From Flaviaestuariibacter flavus (lineage in GTDB: Bacteria; Bacteroidota; Bacteroidia; Chitinophagales; Chitinophagaceae), in assembly GCF_004337505.1 (NCBI RefSeq), contig NZ_SJZI01000008.1:75914-139913 (forward strand): a DNA stretch of 64,000 nt, in the 5' to 3' direction. The notes beneath the pieces were generated by a model that did no database searches, was not told the DNA's origin, and saw nothing but the letters and a program-made list of their open reading frames with translations. The translations under genes were made by a program, and so were the position numbers. Of the stretch, positions 33,517-41,480 are shown one piece after another (position 1 is the first letter of the stretch; each line of letters starts with the position of its first letter).

Positions 33517-34443
33517 CTATTGCCCCGCGTGCTTCACCATCAGCGCCTGGATCTGCTTCATGGTCGTTTCCATGCCCTGCGAGGAGCCGTCGAGGAAGAT
33601 TACGTTGCCCTTGCCGTACTCCGCGAAGTTCTTGATCGCTTCGGTCCACATGCTGAACAGGATCACGTTGGTATCGAGGTTGGCCTGCTTCATCTGTTCG
33701 GCGGCCTCGGTCATGCCGCGGGCCACCTCCTGGCGGAAGAGCGCCACACCCTGGCCGCGCAGACGCGCCGCCTCACGCTCGGCCTCAGCAGCGATCTTGA
33801 TGGCATTGCCTTCGGCCTCGGCCGCTTTGGTTTTGGTAATGAGCAGCGCCTGGCCTTCGTTTTCCGCCGCAGCTTTCAGGTTATTCGATGCCACCACCTT
33901 GCTCATCGAATCAAGAATGGCCTTGTCGAAAGTGATGTCGTTGATCTGCAGGTCGAGCAGGTGGTAGCCCCACTCCTCCAGCACATGATCGATCTCCACT
34001 TTTACATATTCTACAATGTCCTTGCGCAAACCAAGCACCTCCGCCTGTTTCTTCGTCGCTACAAAGGAGCGGATATTGCCTTCGATGGTGCGTACCAGCG
34101 CCTGCATCAGCTCCCGTTCACTCATGAATTTGAAAGCGACCTTCTTGATCGTTTCCTCATCGGCATTTTGAACCGCGTACAACAGCATACTCTTGAAGTA
34201 AACATTGGCCTGGTCCTGCGTTACGGCCTGGAACTCCATCTCCACCGAGCGGTTCTGGATCGACACTTTCTTATACAGCTGCTCCAGCACCGGGATCTTG
34301 AAGTTGAGGCCGGGCCGCACCACGCGCTGGTATTTTCCGAAAAACGTGATGACGCCGATATAACCCTGGTTGATGGTGAAGATGCCGGAAAACAGGATGA
34401 TCAGGAGCAGGATCAGCCACCAGTAGTGTTGCAGGAATTCCAT
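33517..34443 (-). CDS. SPFH/band-7 (stomatin-prohibitin) family protein
   Basis: This 308-residue protein has an N-terminal membrane helix ('WWLILLLIILFSGIFTI', about 8-24). An SPFH domain follows ('INQGYIGVITFFGKYQRVVRPGLNFKIPVLEQLYKKVSIQNRSVEM'), then a helical, Ala/Glu-rich coiled coil from ~200. Such proteins scaffold membrane microdomains and modulate FtsH-type proteases. It is a single gene with words and a hairpin after its stop. The ATG at 34443 fits the hydrophobic start. Confidence 0.9.
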   Translation of the reverse strand: MEFLQHYWWLILLLIILFSGIFTINQGYIGVITFFGKYQRVVRPGLNFKIPVLEQLYKKVSIQNRSVEMEFQAVTQDQANVYFKSMLLYAVQNADEETIKKVAFKFMSERELMQALVRTIEGNIRSFVATKKQAEVLGLRKDIVEYVKVEIDHVLEEWGYHLLDLQINDITFDKAILDSMSKVVASNNLKAAAENEGQALLITKTKAAEAEGNAIKIAAEAEREAARLRGQGVALFRQEVARGMTEAAEQMKQANLDTNVILFSMWTEAIKNFAEYGKGNVIFLDGSSQGMETTMKQIQALMVKHAGQ

Positions 34444-34520
34444 AAGCGAGGTTGTTTTGAAACGGGAAGTTAGCAAGTCGGAACAATACGCGGCTGTATT
34501 TCTCCATTCGGCCGTTGCCG

Positions 34521-35621
34521 CTACACGCGCCGGAACAAAAAGATCTCCACCCGCCGGTTACGCTTTCGCCCGGCGGGTGTTTTGTTATCGGCCACCGGCC
34601 GCATCGGCCCGTAGCCGCGCGTCAGCACGGGCACGCTGAGCGAGTATTCGAGGTGCTGCCCTACGGCCTTCGCGCGGTTTTCGGAAAGCTCCTGGTTGTA
34701 AGCCGTGTCGCCCTGGCTGTCGGTATGGCCTTCCACTACAACGGAATCAAGCCCTCCCGGCCCCACCTTGCGGGTGAGTGAATCGAGCAGGGCCACGGCA
34801 CGCCGGTTCAGCTCGTACGACGCCGTGTTGAATAACACGTCGGGCACCACCAGTGTGTCCACCTGCACCAGGATGTCGGGTGGCAGCACCACCGGCGCCT
34901 GCGGCTTGCGGCTGCAACTGTACATGTGCCGGATCTGGTATTCATGGCGGTCGTTCTCGGAATAAATTGCTTTTTTCTGTTCCTGCCAGTCCTTGCAGGG
35001 ACGCTCGTAAGGATCTTCCGGCAGCAACGACACCGCATCGATAAATACCTGGAAGCGCTCGGTGCGGCCGGCGGCGCCGGTATTCCACTCGCCGCGGCGG
35101 AAATTGCCCAGCACCAGGTAGCCTTCTTCACCCTCACCCGTGTACTCGAACGTGTAACGGATCCAGCCCCTTCCGGCCGGCGCGCGGGCCGCATCGCGGA
35201 AGTAGAGCGTCGCCTTCAGGTCTTTGTTCTCGGTTTTATTGCACAAAAAATCGAAGGGCGAAAACAGCACGCCCATACTGTCGAGCGCACCGGGATAGTC
35301 GGTGCGCACATGGAGCTGCAGGCGGTAGCGGGCCCCGGCGCGTGGCGCGCAAAGCAGGCGTGCGCGGATAAAGCCACGCTGCAGGTTCATCCGCGCATTA
35401 CCCGTAGACACGCTGATATAGCGTGACCCCTCAAAGGCATTTTCCGGGTCCTCGTAGAAATAGGGATAGGTGGGCGTCGTGCTGAGCCATACTTCGGGAG
35501 CACAGTTTTGCTTGTACTCGGTGCAGATATTTTCCTCCTCGAAGCCGCCGTTGAGCAGCAGGCCCTGGGCCCGCCCCCCGGCAGCCGCAAACAGGAACAG
35601 GAAGAGCAGAAGCTGTCGCAT
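34521..35621 (-). CDS. OmpA-family outer-membrane protein
   Basis: This 366-residue protein has a signal peptide (MRQLLLFLFLFAAAGGRAQ). The N-terminal domain (20-230) begins 'LLLNGGFEEENICTEY' and looks like a carbohydrate-binding or jelly-roll module. The C-terminal OmpA peptidoglycan-binding domain has 'LFNTASYELNRRAVALLDSL', 'VVEGHTDSQGDTAYNQELSENRAKAV' and the ending 'KTPAGRKRNRRVEIFLF'. It anchors the outer membrane to the wall and may bind a surface ligand. Confidence 0.88.
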   Translation of the reverse strand: MRQLLLFLFLFAAAGGRAQGLLLNGGFEEENICTEYKQNCAPEVWLSTTPTYPYFYEDPENAFEGSRYISVSTGNARMNLQRGFIRARLLCAPRAGARYRLQLHVRTDYPGALDSMGVLFSPFDFLCNKTENKDLKATLYFRDAARAPAGRGWIRYTFEYTGEGEEGYLVLGNFRRGEWNTGAAGRTERFQVFIDAVSLLPEDPYERPCKDWQEQKKAIYSENDRHEYQIRHMYSCSRKPQAPVVLPPDILVQVDTLVVPDVLFNTASYELNRRAVALLDSLTRKVGPGGLDSVVVEGHTDSQGDTAYNQELSENRAKAVGQHLEYSLSVPVLTRGYGPMRPVADNKTPAGRKRNRRVEIFLFRRV

Positions 35622-35664
35622 ACACGGTAACGCACCGGGACCGGGTGGAAGTATCAACGAATTG

Positions 35665-36906
35665 TTATTCAGCCCAGATGCTGCATAAATGTACGATCGT
35701 TTCCACGGCTTTGTTCATGTCCTGCACGCTTACGAACTCCTTCATCGAATGGATACCCTGCATGCCGGCAAACAGGTTCGGGCAGGGCAGCCCCATAAAG
35801 GAAAGCCGGCTGCCGTCGGTGCCGCCGCGGATGCTTTCCATTTTAAGCTCCAGCCCCGCGCGGCGGATTGCTTCTTTTGCGTGCGCCACCACCTCGGGAT
35901 GCTGGTCGAGCACCTCCTTCATGTTGCGGTACTGCTCCGTCACTTTGAACTCGAAGGTGGCACCCGGGTAGGCCTCCAGAACCAGTTCGGTGAACTCTTT
36001 CAGAAAGTCTTCTTTCGGTTTGAGGAGCTTCGTATCGAAATCACGGATGATGAACTCAAGCGTGCAGCGCTCCGCGATGCCTTCAAAGCGAACCGGGTGC
36101 ACAAAGCCCTGCTTGCCGTTGGTGGTCTCGGGCGAGAGCTCCGTTTTCGGCAGGCGCGCCAGCAGCTCACCACCAATCTTGAGCGCATTTACCAGCTTGT
36201 CCTTTGCGTATCCGGGGTGTGTGATAACTCCGTTGATCGTAATGGTAACGCCGTCGGCGCTGAAGGTCTCGTCTTCGAGCGAGCCGGCCTCTCCGCCGTC
36301 AAGTGTGTAACCGAAGCGCGCGCCGAGACGCTGCATATCTACCTTCGCGGTACCACGTCCCACTTCCTCATCGGGTGTAAACAGGATGCGGATGGCACCG
36401 TGCTTCACCTCGGGATGCGTCATCAGGAAGTGCGCGGCATCCATGATCTCGGCTACGCCGGCCTTGTCGTCGGCACCGAGCAGTGTTGTGCCCGAAGCGG
36501 TGATGATGTCATGCCCGGTGAGTTGTTCCAGGTAAGGAAAGTCGGCCTTGCTGATCACGATCGAGGGATCATCGGGCAGCGCGATATCCTGTCCCGTATA
36601 ATTACGGTGCAACAGCGGCTTTACTCCGGTGCCACTTGCATCGGGCGCCGTGTCTACATGCGAGCAGAAGCAGATCACCGGCACATCCTTATCTACGTTC
36701 GACGGAACCGTCGCATACACATACCCGTGCTCGTCGAGCTCCGCGTCGGCGATGCCCATGGCCTTCAGTTCCTCCACCAGCACCCGGGAGAGGTCCTTTT
36801 GTTTTTCAGTGGTCGGCTGGGTGGTGGACTGCGGGTTGCTTTGCGTATCGATCTGCACGTAACGCATAAAGCGTTCAGCTGCGGTAAAGGCGTAGTTCTG
36901 GAACAT
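35665..36906 (-). CDS. pepT: Peptidase T (tripeptide aminopeptidase)
   Basis: This 413-residue cytosolic M20 dizinc peptidase has the metal motifs 'SHVDTAPD', 'LLGADDKAG' (bridging Asp), 'FTPDEEVGRG' (catalytic Glu pair) and 'GGTDGSRLS', with the dimerisation domain between. It releases the N-terminal residue of tripeptides. The ATG at 36906 lies 4 nt after TACATTTG. Codons further upstream read through GGTAATG repeats and are not coding. Confidence 0.94.
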   Translation of the reverse strand: MFQNYAFTAAERFMRYVQIDTQSNPQSTTQPTTEKQKDLSRVLVEELKAMGIADAELDEHGYVYATVPSNVDKDVPVICFCSHVDTAPDASGTGVKPLLHRNYTGQDIALPDDPSIVISKADFPYLEQLTGHDIITASGTTLLGADDKAGVAEIMDAAHFLMTHPEVKHGAIRILFTPDEEVGRGTAKVDMQRLGARFGYTLDGGEAGSLEDETFSADGVTITINGVITHPGYAKDKLVNALKIGGELLARLPKTELSPETTNGKQGFVHPVRFEGIAERCTLEFIIRDFDTKLLKPKEDFLKEFTELVLEAYPGATFEFKVTEQYRNMKEVLDQHPEVVAHAKEAIRRAGLELKMESIRGGTDGSRLSFMGLPCPNLFAGMQGIHSMKEFVSVQDMNKAVETIVHLCSIWAE

Positions 36907-36910
36907 GAGA

Positions 36911-36918
36911 CAAATGTA
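36911..36918 (-). promoter_or_regulatory. -7 element of pepT
   Basis: TACATTTG on the minus strand, 4 nt before the ATG. Its TTAC end runs into a GGTAATG word repeat. Confidence 0.5.
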
Positions 36919-36975
36919 ATGGGGTAATGTGGTAATGCGGTAATGCGGTAATTGGAGAATGGGGGAATGGGGTAA
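36919..36975. repeat. GGTAATG word repeats upstream of pepT
   Basis: GGGGTAATGTGGTAATGCGG and related units, the same word family as at 9999 and 31923. They lie between the pepT promoter and the slyD terminator. Confidence 0.75.
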
Positions 36976-36994
36976 TAGAAAATGGTGGTACATG

Positions 36995-37020
36995 AAAAAG
37001 CCCCGCGGTGCGGGGCCTTT
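36995..37020 (-). terminator. Intrinsic terminator of slyD
   Basis: AAGGCCCCGCACCGCGGGGC stem-loop followed by TTTTT on the minus strand. It is separated from the slyD stop by GAATATCGA words (37022-37061). Confidence 0.8.
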
Positions 37021-37061
37021 ACTTCGTATTTCGTTATTCGATATTCCTTGATCGATATTCT

Positions 37062-37514
37062 TTACGGCATGATGATGCGCGAGGTCGGAACGATCTCCAC
37101 CAGTTCGAGGTCGAAGATGAGGTCCTGGCCGGCCAGCGGGTGGTTGGCATCGAGCAGCACGGAGTCTTCGCGCACTTCGGCCACCTGCACGGGGAAGGAC
37201 TGGCCCTGGCTGTTATTCATCATCAACTGCATGCCCACTTCAGGCTGCATCTCGGGGGGGAACTGGTTCTTCGGAAACTCGATGAGCATCTCCTCGCTCT
37301 TCTCACCATAGGCGTCCTGCACGGGAATCTCAACCGTTTTCTTCTCACCGGGCTGCATACCCTTCACACCATCATCGAAGCCGCGGATGACCTGGCCGCT
37401 GCCCACTGTGAATTCCAGCGGCTCGCGTCCCTCGGAGCTGTCAAAGGTTTCGCCGCTGCGCAGCTTTCCATGGTAATGTACGCGAACCTTGTCGCCGTTT
37501 TGCACCTGTTGCAT
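37062..37514 (-). CDS. slyD: FKBP-type peptidyl-prolyl isomerase (SlyD-like)
   Basis: This 150-residue protein has the SlyD layout: a split FKBP domain ('VRVHYHGKLRSGETFDSS', 'VIRGFDDGVKGMQPGEKKTVEIP') and an inserted IF chaperone domain ('MLIEFPKNQFP...VAEVREDSVLLDANHPLAGQDLIFDLELVEI'). The C-terminal His/Cys metal tail of E. coli SlyD is absent. It is a cytosolic folding helper. The gene is single and followed by words and a terminator. Confidence 0.93.
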   Translation of the reverse strand: MQQVQNGDKVRVHYHGKLRSGETFDSSEGREPLEFTVGSGQVIRGFDDGVKGMQPGEKKTVEIPVQDAYGEKSEEMLIEFPKNQFPPEMQPEVGMQLMMNNSQGQSFPVQVAEVREDSVLLDANHPLAGQDLIFDLELVEIVPTSRIIMP

Positions 37515-37600
37515 AGTTGTTATTTAATGTGGGCCAAAAGCGGAAAGGTAAGTCTTTACCGCTTTCAGCATGAAAAAACCGGAAATTTGAAGCGCACAAA

Positions 37601-38893
37601 ATGAATACCATGTTTGCACGCTTTTGCCTTGTGGCTCTGCTGTTCGCGGCACCTCTTACGGACGCCGGCGCACAGAAAACGAAGATCAAAATCAAGCAGA
37701 AAGGAGCCGCCACCGCCAAACCGGCCCTGCCGCGGATCATACAACCCGCCGCCGACCGCCCCGACCAGTATCTGCCCCTCCTGCAAGGAAAGCGCGTGGG
37801 CATCCTCGTCAACCAGACCTCGATGGTCGGCCGGCAGCACCTGGCGGACTTTCTCAAATCGAAGGGCGTCAACCTGCAGGTGATCTTCGGACCCGAGCAT
37901 GGCTTCCGCGGCAATACACCCGATGGCGACAAGATCGAGAACAGCACCGACCCTGCCACCGGTGTGCACGTGGTATCACTCTATGGCAAAAAGCTCAAGC
38001 CCGAGCCTGCCGACCTCAGGGATATCGACCTGCTGGTGTACGACATCCAGGATGTGGGTGCACGCTTTTACACCTACATCTCTTCGCTGCAATACCTGAT
38101 GGAAGCTGCGCTCGAGAACGGCGTGCCGCTGCTGATCCTGGACCGCCCCAACCCCGTCGGCAACCTGGTGGACGGCCCCGTGCTCGACCCGAAGTTCAAG
38201 ACCTTCGTTGGACTCCAGCCGGTGCCTATCGCATACGGGATGACGCCCGGTGAATACGCCACCATGCTGCTGCGCGAAAAGATGCTTTCCGAAGAAGCCA
38301 ACCGCGCCTGGGACGTGGTGCAGCGGGCGCGCTACCGGGCCGGTGCCCGCCACTTCAGCCTGCAGGTGGTGCCCTGTGCCAACTATACCCACAGCAGCCG
38401 CTATATCCTGCCAGTGCGTCCCTCTCCCAACCTGCCCGATATGCCTGCGATCTACTGGTATACGTCCACCTGCCTTTTCGAGGGAACGGCCATCACCGAG
38501 GGCCGCGGCACGGAACGTCCCTTCGCCATCGTGGGCGCGCCGCAGCTGCCGAAAAGATTGTATGCTTTCACCCCCCATCCCACAGAAGGCGCGCCGAAGC
38601 CGCGCTATAACGGGCAGGCCTGCTATGGCTGGAACCTCGCTGCCGAGCCCGCCGCAAGCTGGCCGCAAAACTCGGGCAAGCTGCAGCTCCGCTACCTGCT
38701 GGAAGCCTACCGCCTCTACCCGCAAAAAGACAGCTTCTTCCGCGGCACCTTCAACCGCCTCGCGGGCAACGACGTGCTGCAGCAACAGATCAGGGATGGC
38801 AAGACAGAAGCCGAGATCCGCGCTTCATGGGAGCCGGCGCTTTCGAATTTCAAGGCGATCCGGAAGAAGTATCTGCTGTACCCGGAGCAGTAG
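37601..38893 (+). CDS. namZ: DUF1343 exo-beta-N-acetylmuramidase (NamZ-like)
   Basis: This 430-residue exported protein has a signal peptide (to about residue 25, 'DAGAQ'). The DUF1343 domain shows 'GILVNQTSMVGRQHLADFL', 'FGPEHGFRGNTPDGDKIENSTD', 'YDIQDVGARFYTYISSL', 'LDRPNPVGN' and 'FEGTAITEGRGTERPF'. NamZ enzymes release MurNAc from the non-reducing end of peptidoglycan fragments. A murQ gene 14 kb away could use the product. An ATG three codons later is also possible. Confidence 0.9.
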   Translation: MNTMFARFCLVALLFAAPLTDAGAQKTKIKIKQKGAATAKPALPRIIQPAADRPDQYLPLLQGKRVGILVNQTSMVGRQHLADFLKSKGVNLQVIFGPEHGFRGNTPDGDKIENSTDPATGVHVVSLYGKKLKPEPADLRDIDLLVYDIQDVGARFYTYISSLQYLMEAALENGVPLLILDRPNPVGNLVDGPVLDPKFKTFVGLQPVPIAYGMTPGEYATMLLREKMLSEEANRAWDVVQRARYRAGARHFSLQVVPCANYTHSSRYILPVRPSPNLPDMPAIYWYTSTCLFEGTAITEGRGTERPFAIVGAPQLPKRLYAFTPHPTEGAPKPRYNGQACYGWNLAAEPAASWPQNSGKLQLRYLLEAYRLYPQKDSFFRGTFNRLAGNDVLQQQIRDGKTEAEIRASWEPALSNFKAIRKKYLLYPEQ

Positions 38894-38895
38894 AT

Positions 38896-39005
38896 AAAGA
38901 ACGCTGATCCCGCAAGCGGGATACGCAGATTGGTTATGATTTAGGCGGATGCCGCGACCGATATCCGCTTCAATCCTGACAGATCATAAAAAATCTGCGT
39001 TCTTT
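38896..39005. repeat. AACGCAGATT inverted words with hairpin after namZ
   Basis: AAAGAACGCTGAT follows the stop, then the hairpin CCCGCAAGCGGG (38909-38920) and GCAGATT. The mirror AATCTGCGTTCTTT lies at 38992-39005, just before the fmt promoter. Confidence 0.65.
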
Positions 39006-39026
39006 CGCTCCGCCCGACCGCGGGCC

Positions 39027-39034
39027 TACATTTG
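39027..39034 (+). promoter_or_regulatory. -7 element of fmt
   Basis: TACATTTG, 4 nt before the fmt ATG. The start is fixed by the conserved 'LRIVFMGTPEFAV' only five residues inside. Confidence 0.6.
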
Positions 39035-39038
39035 CGCC

Positions 39039-39971
39039 ATGAACTACCAGGACCTCCGGATCGTTTTCATGGGCACACCTGAATTTGCCGTCGCTTCGCT
39101 CGATGCGCTGGTGCAGGCCGGCTGCAACATCGTTGGCGTCATTACAGCGCCGGATAAGCCCGCCGGCCGTGGCATGCAGCTGCAGGGAAGCGCCGTGAAG
39201 AAGTATGCGGTGGAGAAAGGACTGCACCTGCTGCAGCCGGAGAAGCTGAAAGCACCGGAGTTCGTGGAAGCATTGCGTGCCCTCAACGCCGACCTACAGG
39301 TTGTGGTTGCCTTTAGGATGCTGCCGGAGATCGTCTGGAATATGCCGCCCATGGGCACCCTCAACGTACACGGATCGCTGCTGCCGCAATACCGCGGCGC
39401 CGCGCCGATCAACTGGGCCATCATTAACGGTGAGCCCGAAACCGGTGTCACCACCTTCCGCCTCAAGCACGAAATTGACACCGGCGATATCCTGCTGCAA
39501 GACCGTATGCCGATCGGCGAAAACGAAACCGCCGGTGAAGTGCACGACCGCATGAAGGAGCTCGGCGCGGCGCTGCTCGTGCGCACCGTAAAAGGCCTCG
39601 CCGAAGGCAGCATCTCCGAAACGCCGCAGTCGCACCTCGACCCGGCCACGCTCAAACACGCCCCGAAGATCTTTACCGATACCTGCCGCATCGACTGGAC
39701 CCGCACCGTTGCCGATGTGCACAACCAGGTGCGCGGCCTCTCCCCTTTCCCGGGCGCTTTTACAACGCTGAACGGGAAAACGCTCAAGATCTTCCGCAGT
39801 ACCGTTGCGGGCGGAAAAGCTGCGGACATGCCCGGCGAGCCGGACACCGACGGCAAGACCTACCTGCGCTTTTCCTGCGCCGACGGCGATCTCAACATTG
39901 TAGAACTACAACTGGAAGGAAAGAAGCGGATGGGCGTGGAAGAATTCCTACGCGGCTATCGCTTCAGCTGA
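39039..39971 (+). CDS. fmt: Methionyl-tRNA formyltransferase
   Basis: This 310-residue enzyme formylates initiator Met-tRNA with 10-formyl-THF. It shows 'IVFMGTPEFAV' (8-18), 'PDKPAGRG', catalytic H111 with SLLP (113-116, 'VHGSLLPQYRGAAPINWAI') and 'HEIDTGDIL' (144-152). A C-terminal OB-like tRNA-binding domain follows from ~205. The length is normal. Its 3' end overlaps the convergent small gene at 39964 by 8 bp. Confidence 0.96.
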   Translation: MNYQDLRIVFMGTPEFAVASLDALVQAGCNIVGVITAPDKPAGRGMQLQGSAVKKYAVEKGLHLLQPEKLKAPEFVEALRALNADLQVVVAFRMLPEIVWNMPPMGTLNVHGSLLPQYRGAAPINWAIINGEPETGVTTFRLKHEIDTGDILLQDRMPIGENETAGEVHDRMKELGAALLVRTVKGLAEGSISETPQSHLDPATLKHAPKIFTDTCRIDWTRTVADVHNQVRGLSPFPGAFTTLNGKTLKIFRSTVAGGKAADMPGEPDTDGKTYLRFSCADGDLNIVELQLEGKKRMGVEEFLRGYRFS

Positions 39972-40401
39972 CCGGAACATAGGTTTCTGCAAACACGGCG
40001 GCTTCGATGCGGTACACTTCGCTGAACTCCGCGTCGGGCGCCACCAGGTAATCACCGGGCGCACAAAAGATGCGGGCGCCTTGCTGCCAGGGCGAATCGA
40101 ATTCAAACGAAGGCCCATCGTAGCGCGCCGCCCAGCATTCGCCTGCTGCTTCGGCAATACCATTGCCTTTGTCGCGGTAACGCTTGCGAAACGATTCCGG
40201 CTTCACCACGAAGCGCTCCCCACGCGTGCCGGTCACGATATAATCGCCGGGAAAAGCGCGGTTGCGCGTTTCCTCAACGCCATCGATGACAGAAACAACT
40301 TCTTCTTCGCGGTCTGCGACTTTATAGCGAAAATGGCCTTGCTTGCGGTAATGCCGGGGGCCGGCAGCCAGCAAGAGCGCGCGGGCTTCTGCCTGGGTCA
40401 T
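39964..40401 (-). CDS. Hypothetical protein with two PGDY motifs
   Basis: This 145-residue soluble protein has two similar halves around 'FPGDYIVTGTRGERFVVKPESFRKRY' and 'CAPGDYLVAPDAEFSEVYRIEAAVFAETY'. Small PGDY-type proteins occur in phages and bacteria, with no assigned function. The ATG 5 bp past the LysM gene stop suggests coupling; a TTG three codons earlier would overlap that stop. It converges on fmt. Confidence 0.7.
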   Translation of the reverse strand: MTQAEARALLLAAGPRHYRKQGHFRYKVADREEEVVSVIDGVEETRNRAFPGDYIVTGTRGERFVVKPESFRKRYRDKGNGIAEAAGECWAARYDGPSFEFDSPWQQGARIFCAPGDYLVAPDAEFSEVYRIEAAVFAETYVPVS

Positions 40402-40406
40402 CGGGA

Positions 40407-41384
40407 TCAATATTGAACACGCACCTGGAACTTCTCGGCGTCGCCGGTTTCCAGCACGTTGGCGGCAGCGTTGGAGATGCGCACGTCGAAGCCTGTATTC
40501 TGGCGGATGCCGCTCATGCCACCCAGCACTTTGGCATAGATGGTTTTGCTGCCCGCTGTGTTGGATACTTTAACGAGCGTACCCGGTTCCACACCGTCGA
40601 TGAGGATATAATACTTCATATCCTGCCAGCCGCTGGCGGTCTTGAAGATGCCGGAAGTAACGGTGGCATCCTTGCTGGTACCACCTTTTGCCTGCTGCTC
40701 GTATTGCGTGCGGAAGAAGCCACCACGGCCATCGCTGCTGGCGGTGCGCGGTGTTGAAGACGAAGGCGCCGGCGTGGGCACCACCTCTACTTTTTTGGCG
40801 GGAATGACGGCGCTGCCCGGGTCTTCGGTGGGCGGACGCTCGGTCTTCACGGTGGTATCCTTACGCGGCAAAGCGGGCGGGTTCTGCACTTCGGTCGAAT
40901 GCGGCGTGCCGCCCGAAGGCGTTACAGCCACGGCCGGACCGGGCTGCGCGGCACCGAGGTAGCCCACGATCAGCTTCTGGCCGGTGGTGATGGCGTCGCT
41001 CCGGAGGCTGTTCCACTTGCGCAGGTCGGCCATCAGCACCTTGTTGTTTTTGAGGCTCACGCGGTACAGGCCTTCCTTTTCACCCACCGTGTAATACACC
41101 GGCCGGCCGGATGCGGCTGATGCCTGCGAAAAATTAGCGGCGGTGAGCGGGATGTTGATGGTCTGACCGATGTTGAGGCCCTTTGCCATCTCGGTGTTGT
41201 TGAAGGCAGCGATTTCCTTCGGAGAGATTGCATAGAGGCGGCCCACGGAGTACCAGTTTTCTTTCGGTGCTACGGTGTGCACCAGGTACAGGCCTTTATC
41301 GCCATGCTGCACCTGCAGGGCCTGCTGGCTGATGCCGGCCATTGCGAAATGAAGCAGGAAGAGGAAGAAAAAGATCTTTTTCAT
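40407..41384 (-). CDS. LysM-domain exported protein
   Basis: This 325-residue protein has a signal peptide (MKKIFFFLFLLHFAMAGISQ). One LysM is clear ('YLVHTVAPKENWYSVGRLYAISPKEIAAFNN...LNIGQTINIPL', about 33-80). A second, degenerate LysM follows ('VYYTVGEKEGLYRVSLKNNKVLMADLRKWN...GQKLIVGYL'), then a Pro/Thr-rich linker. The C-terminal domain ends 'IRQNTGFDVRISNAAANVLETGDAEKFQVRVQY'. It probably binds peptidoglycan in the periplasm. It is co-directional with the PGDY gene. Confidence 0.85.
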   Translation of the reverse strand: MKKIFFFLFLLHFAMAGISQQALQVQHGDKGLYLVHTVAPKENWYSVGRLYAISPKEIAAFNNTEMAKGLNIGQTINIPLTAANFSQASAASGRPVYYTVGEKEGLYRVSLKNNKVLMADLRKWNSLRSDAITTGQKLIVGYLGAAQPGPAVAVTPSGGTPHSTEVQNPPALPRKDTTVKTERPPTEDPGSAVIPAKKVEVVPTPAPSSSTPRTASSDGRGGFFRTQYEQQAKGGTSKDATVTSGIFKTASGWQDMKYYILIDGVEPGTLVKVSNTAGSKTIYAKVLGGMSGIRQNTGFDVRISNAAANVLETGDAEKFQVRVQY

Positions 41385-41480
41385 GATGGTGACGGTTTTG
41401 TTTTCAGGGTTAGCGGTCACCGGCCCTGAGGCCGGTTTGCGGTGGATCACAAATATGAAGATTATTTTTCAAAAGTACCC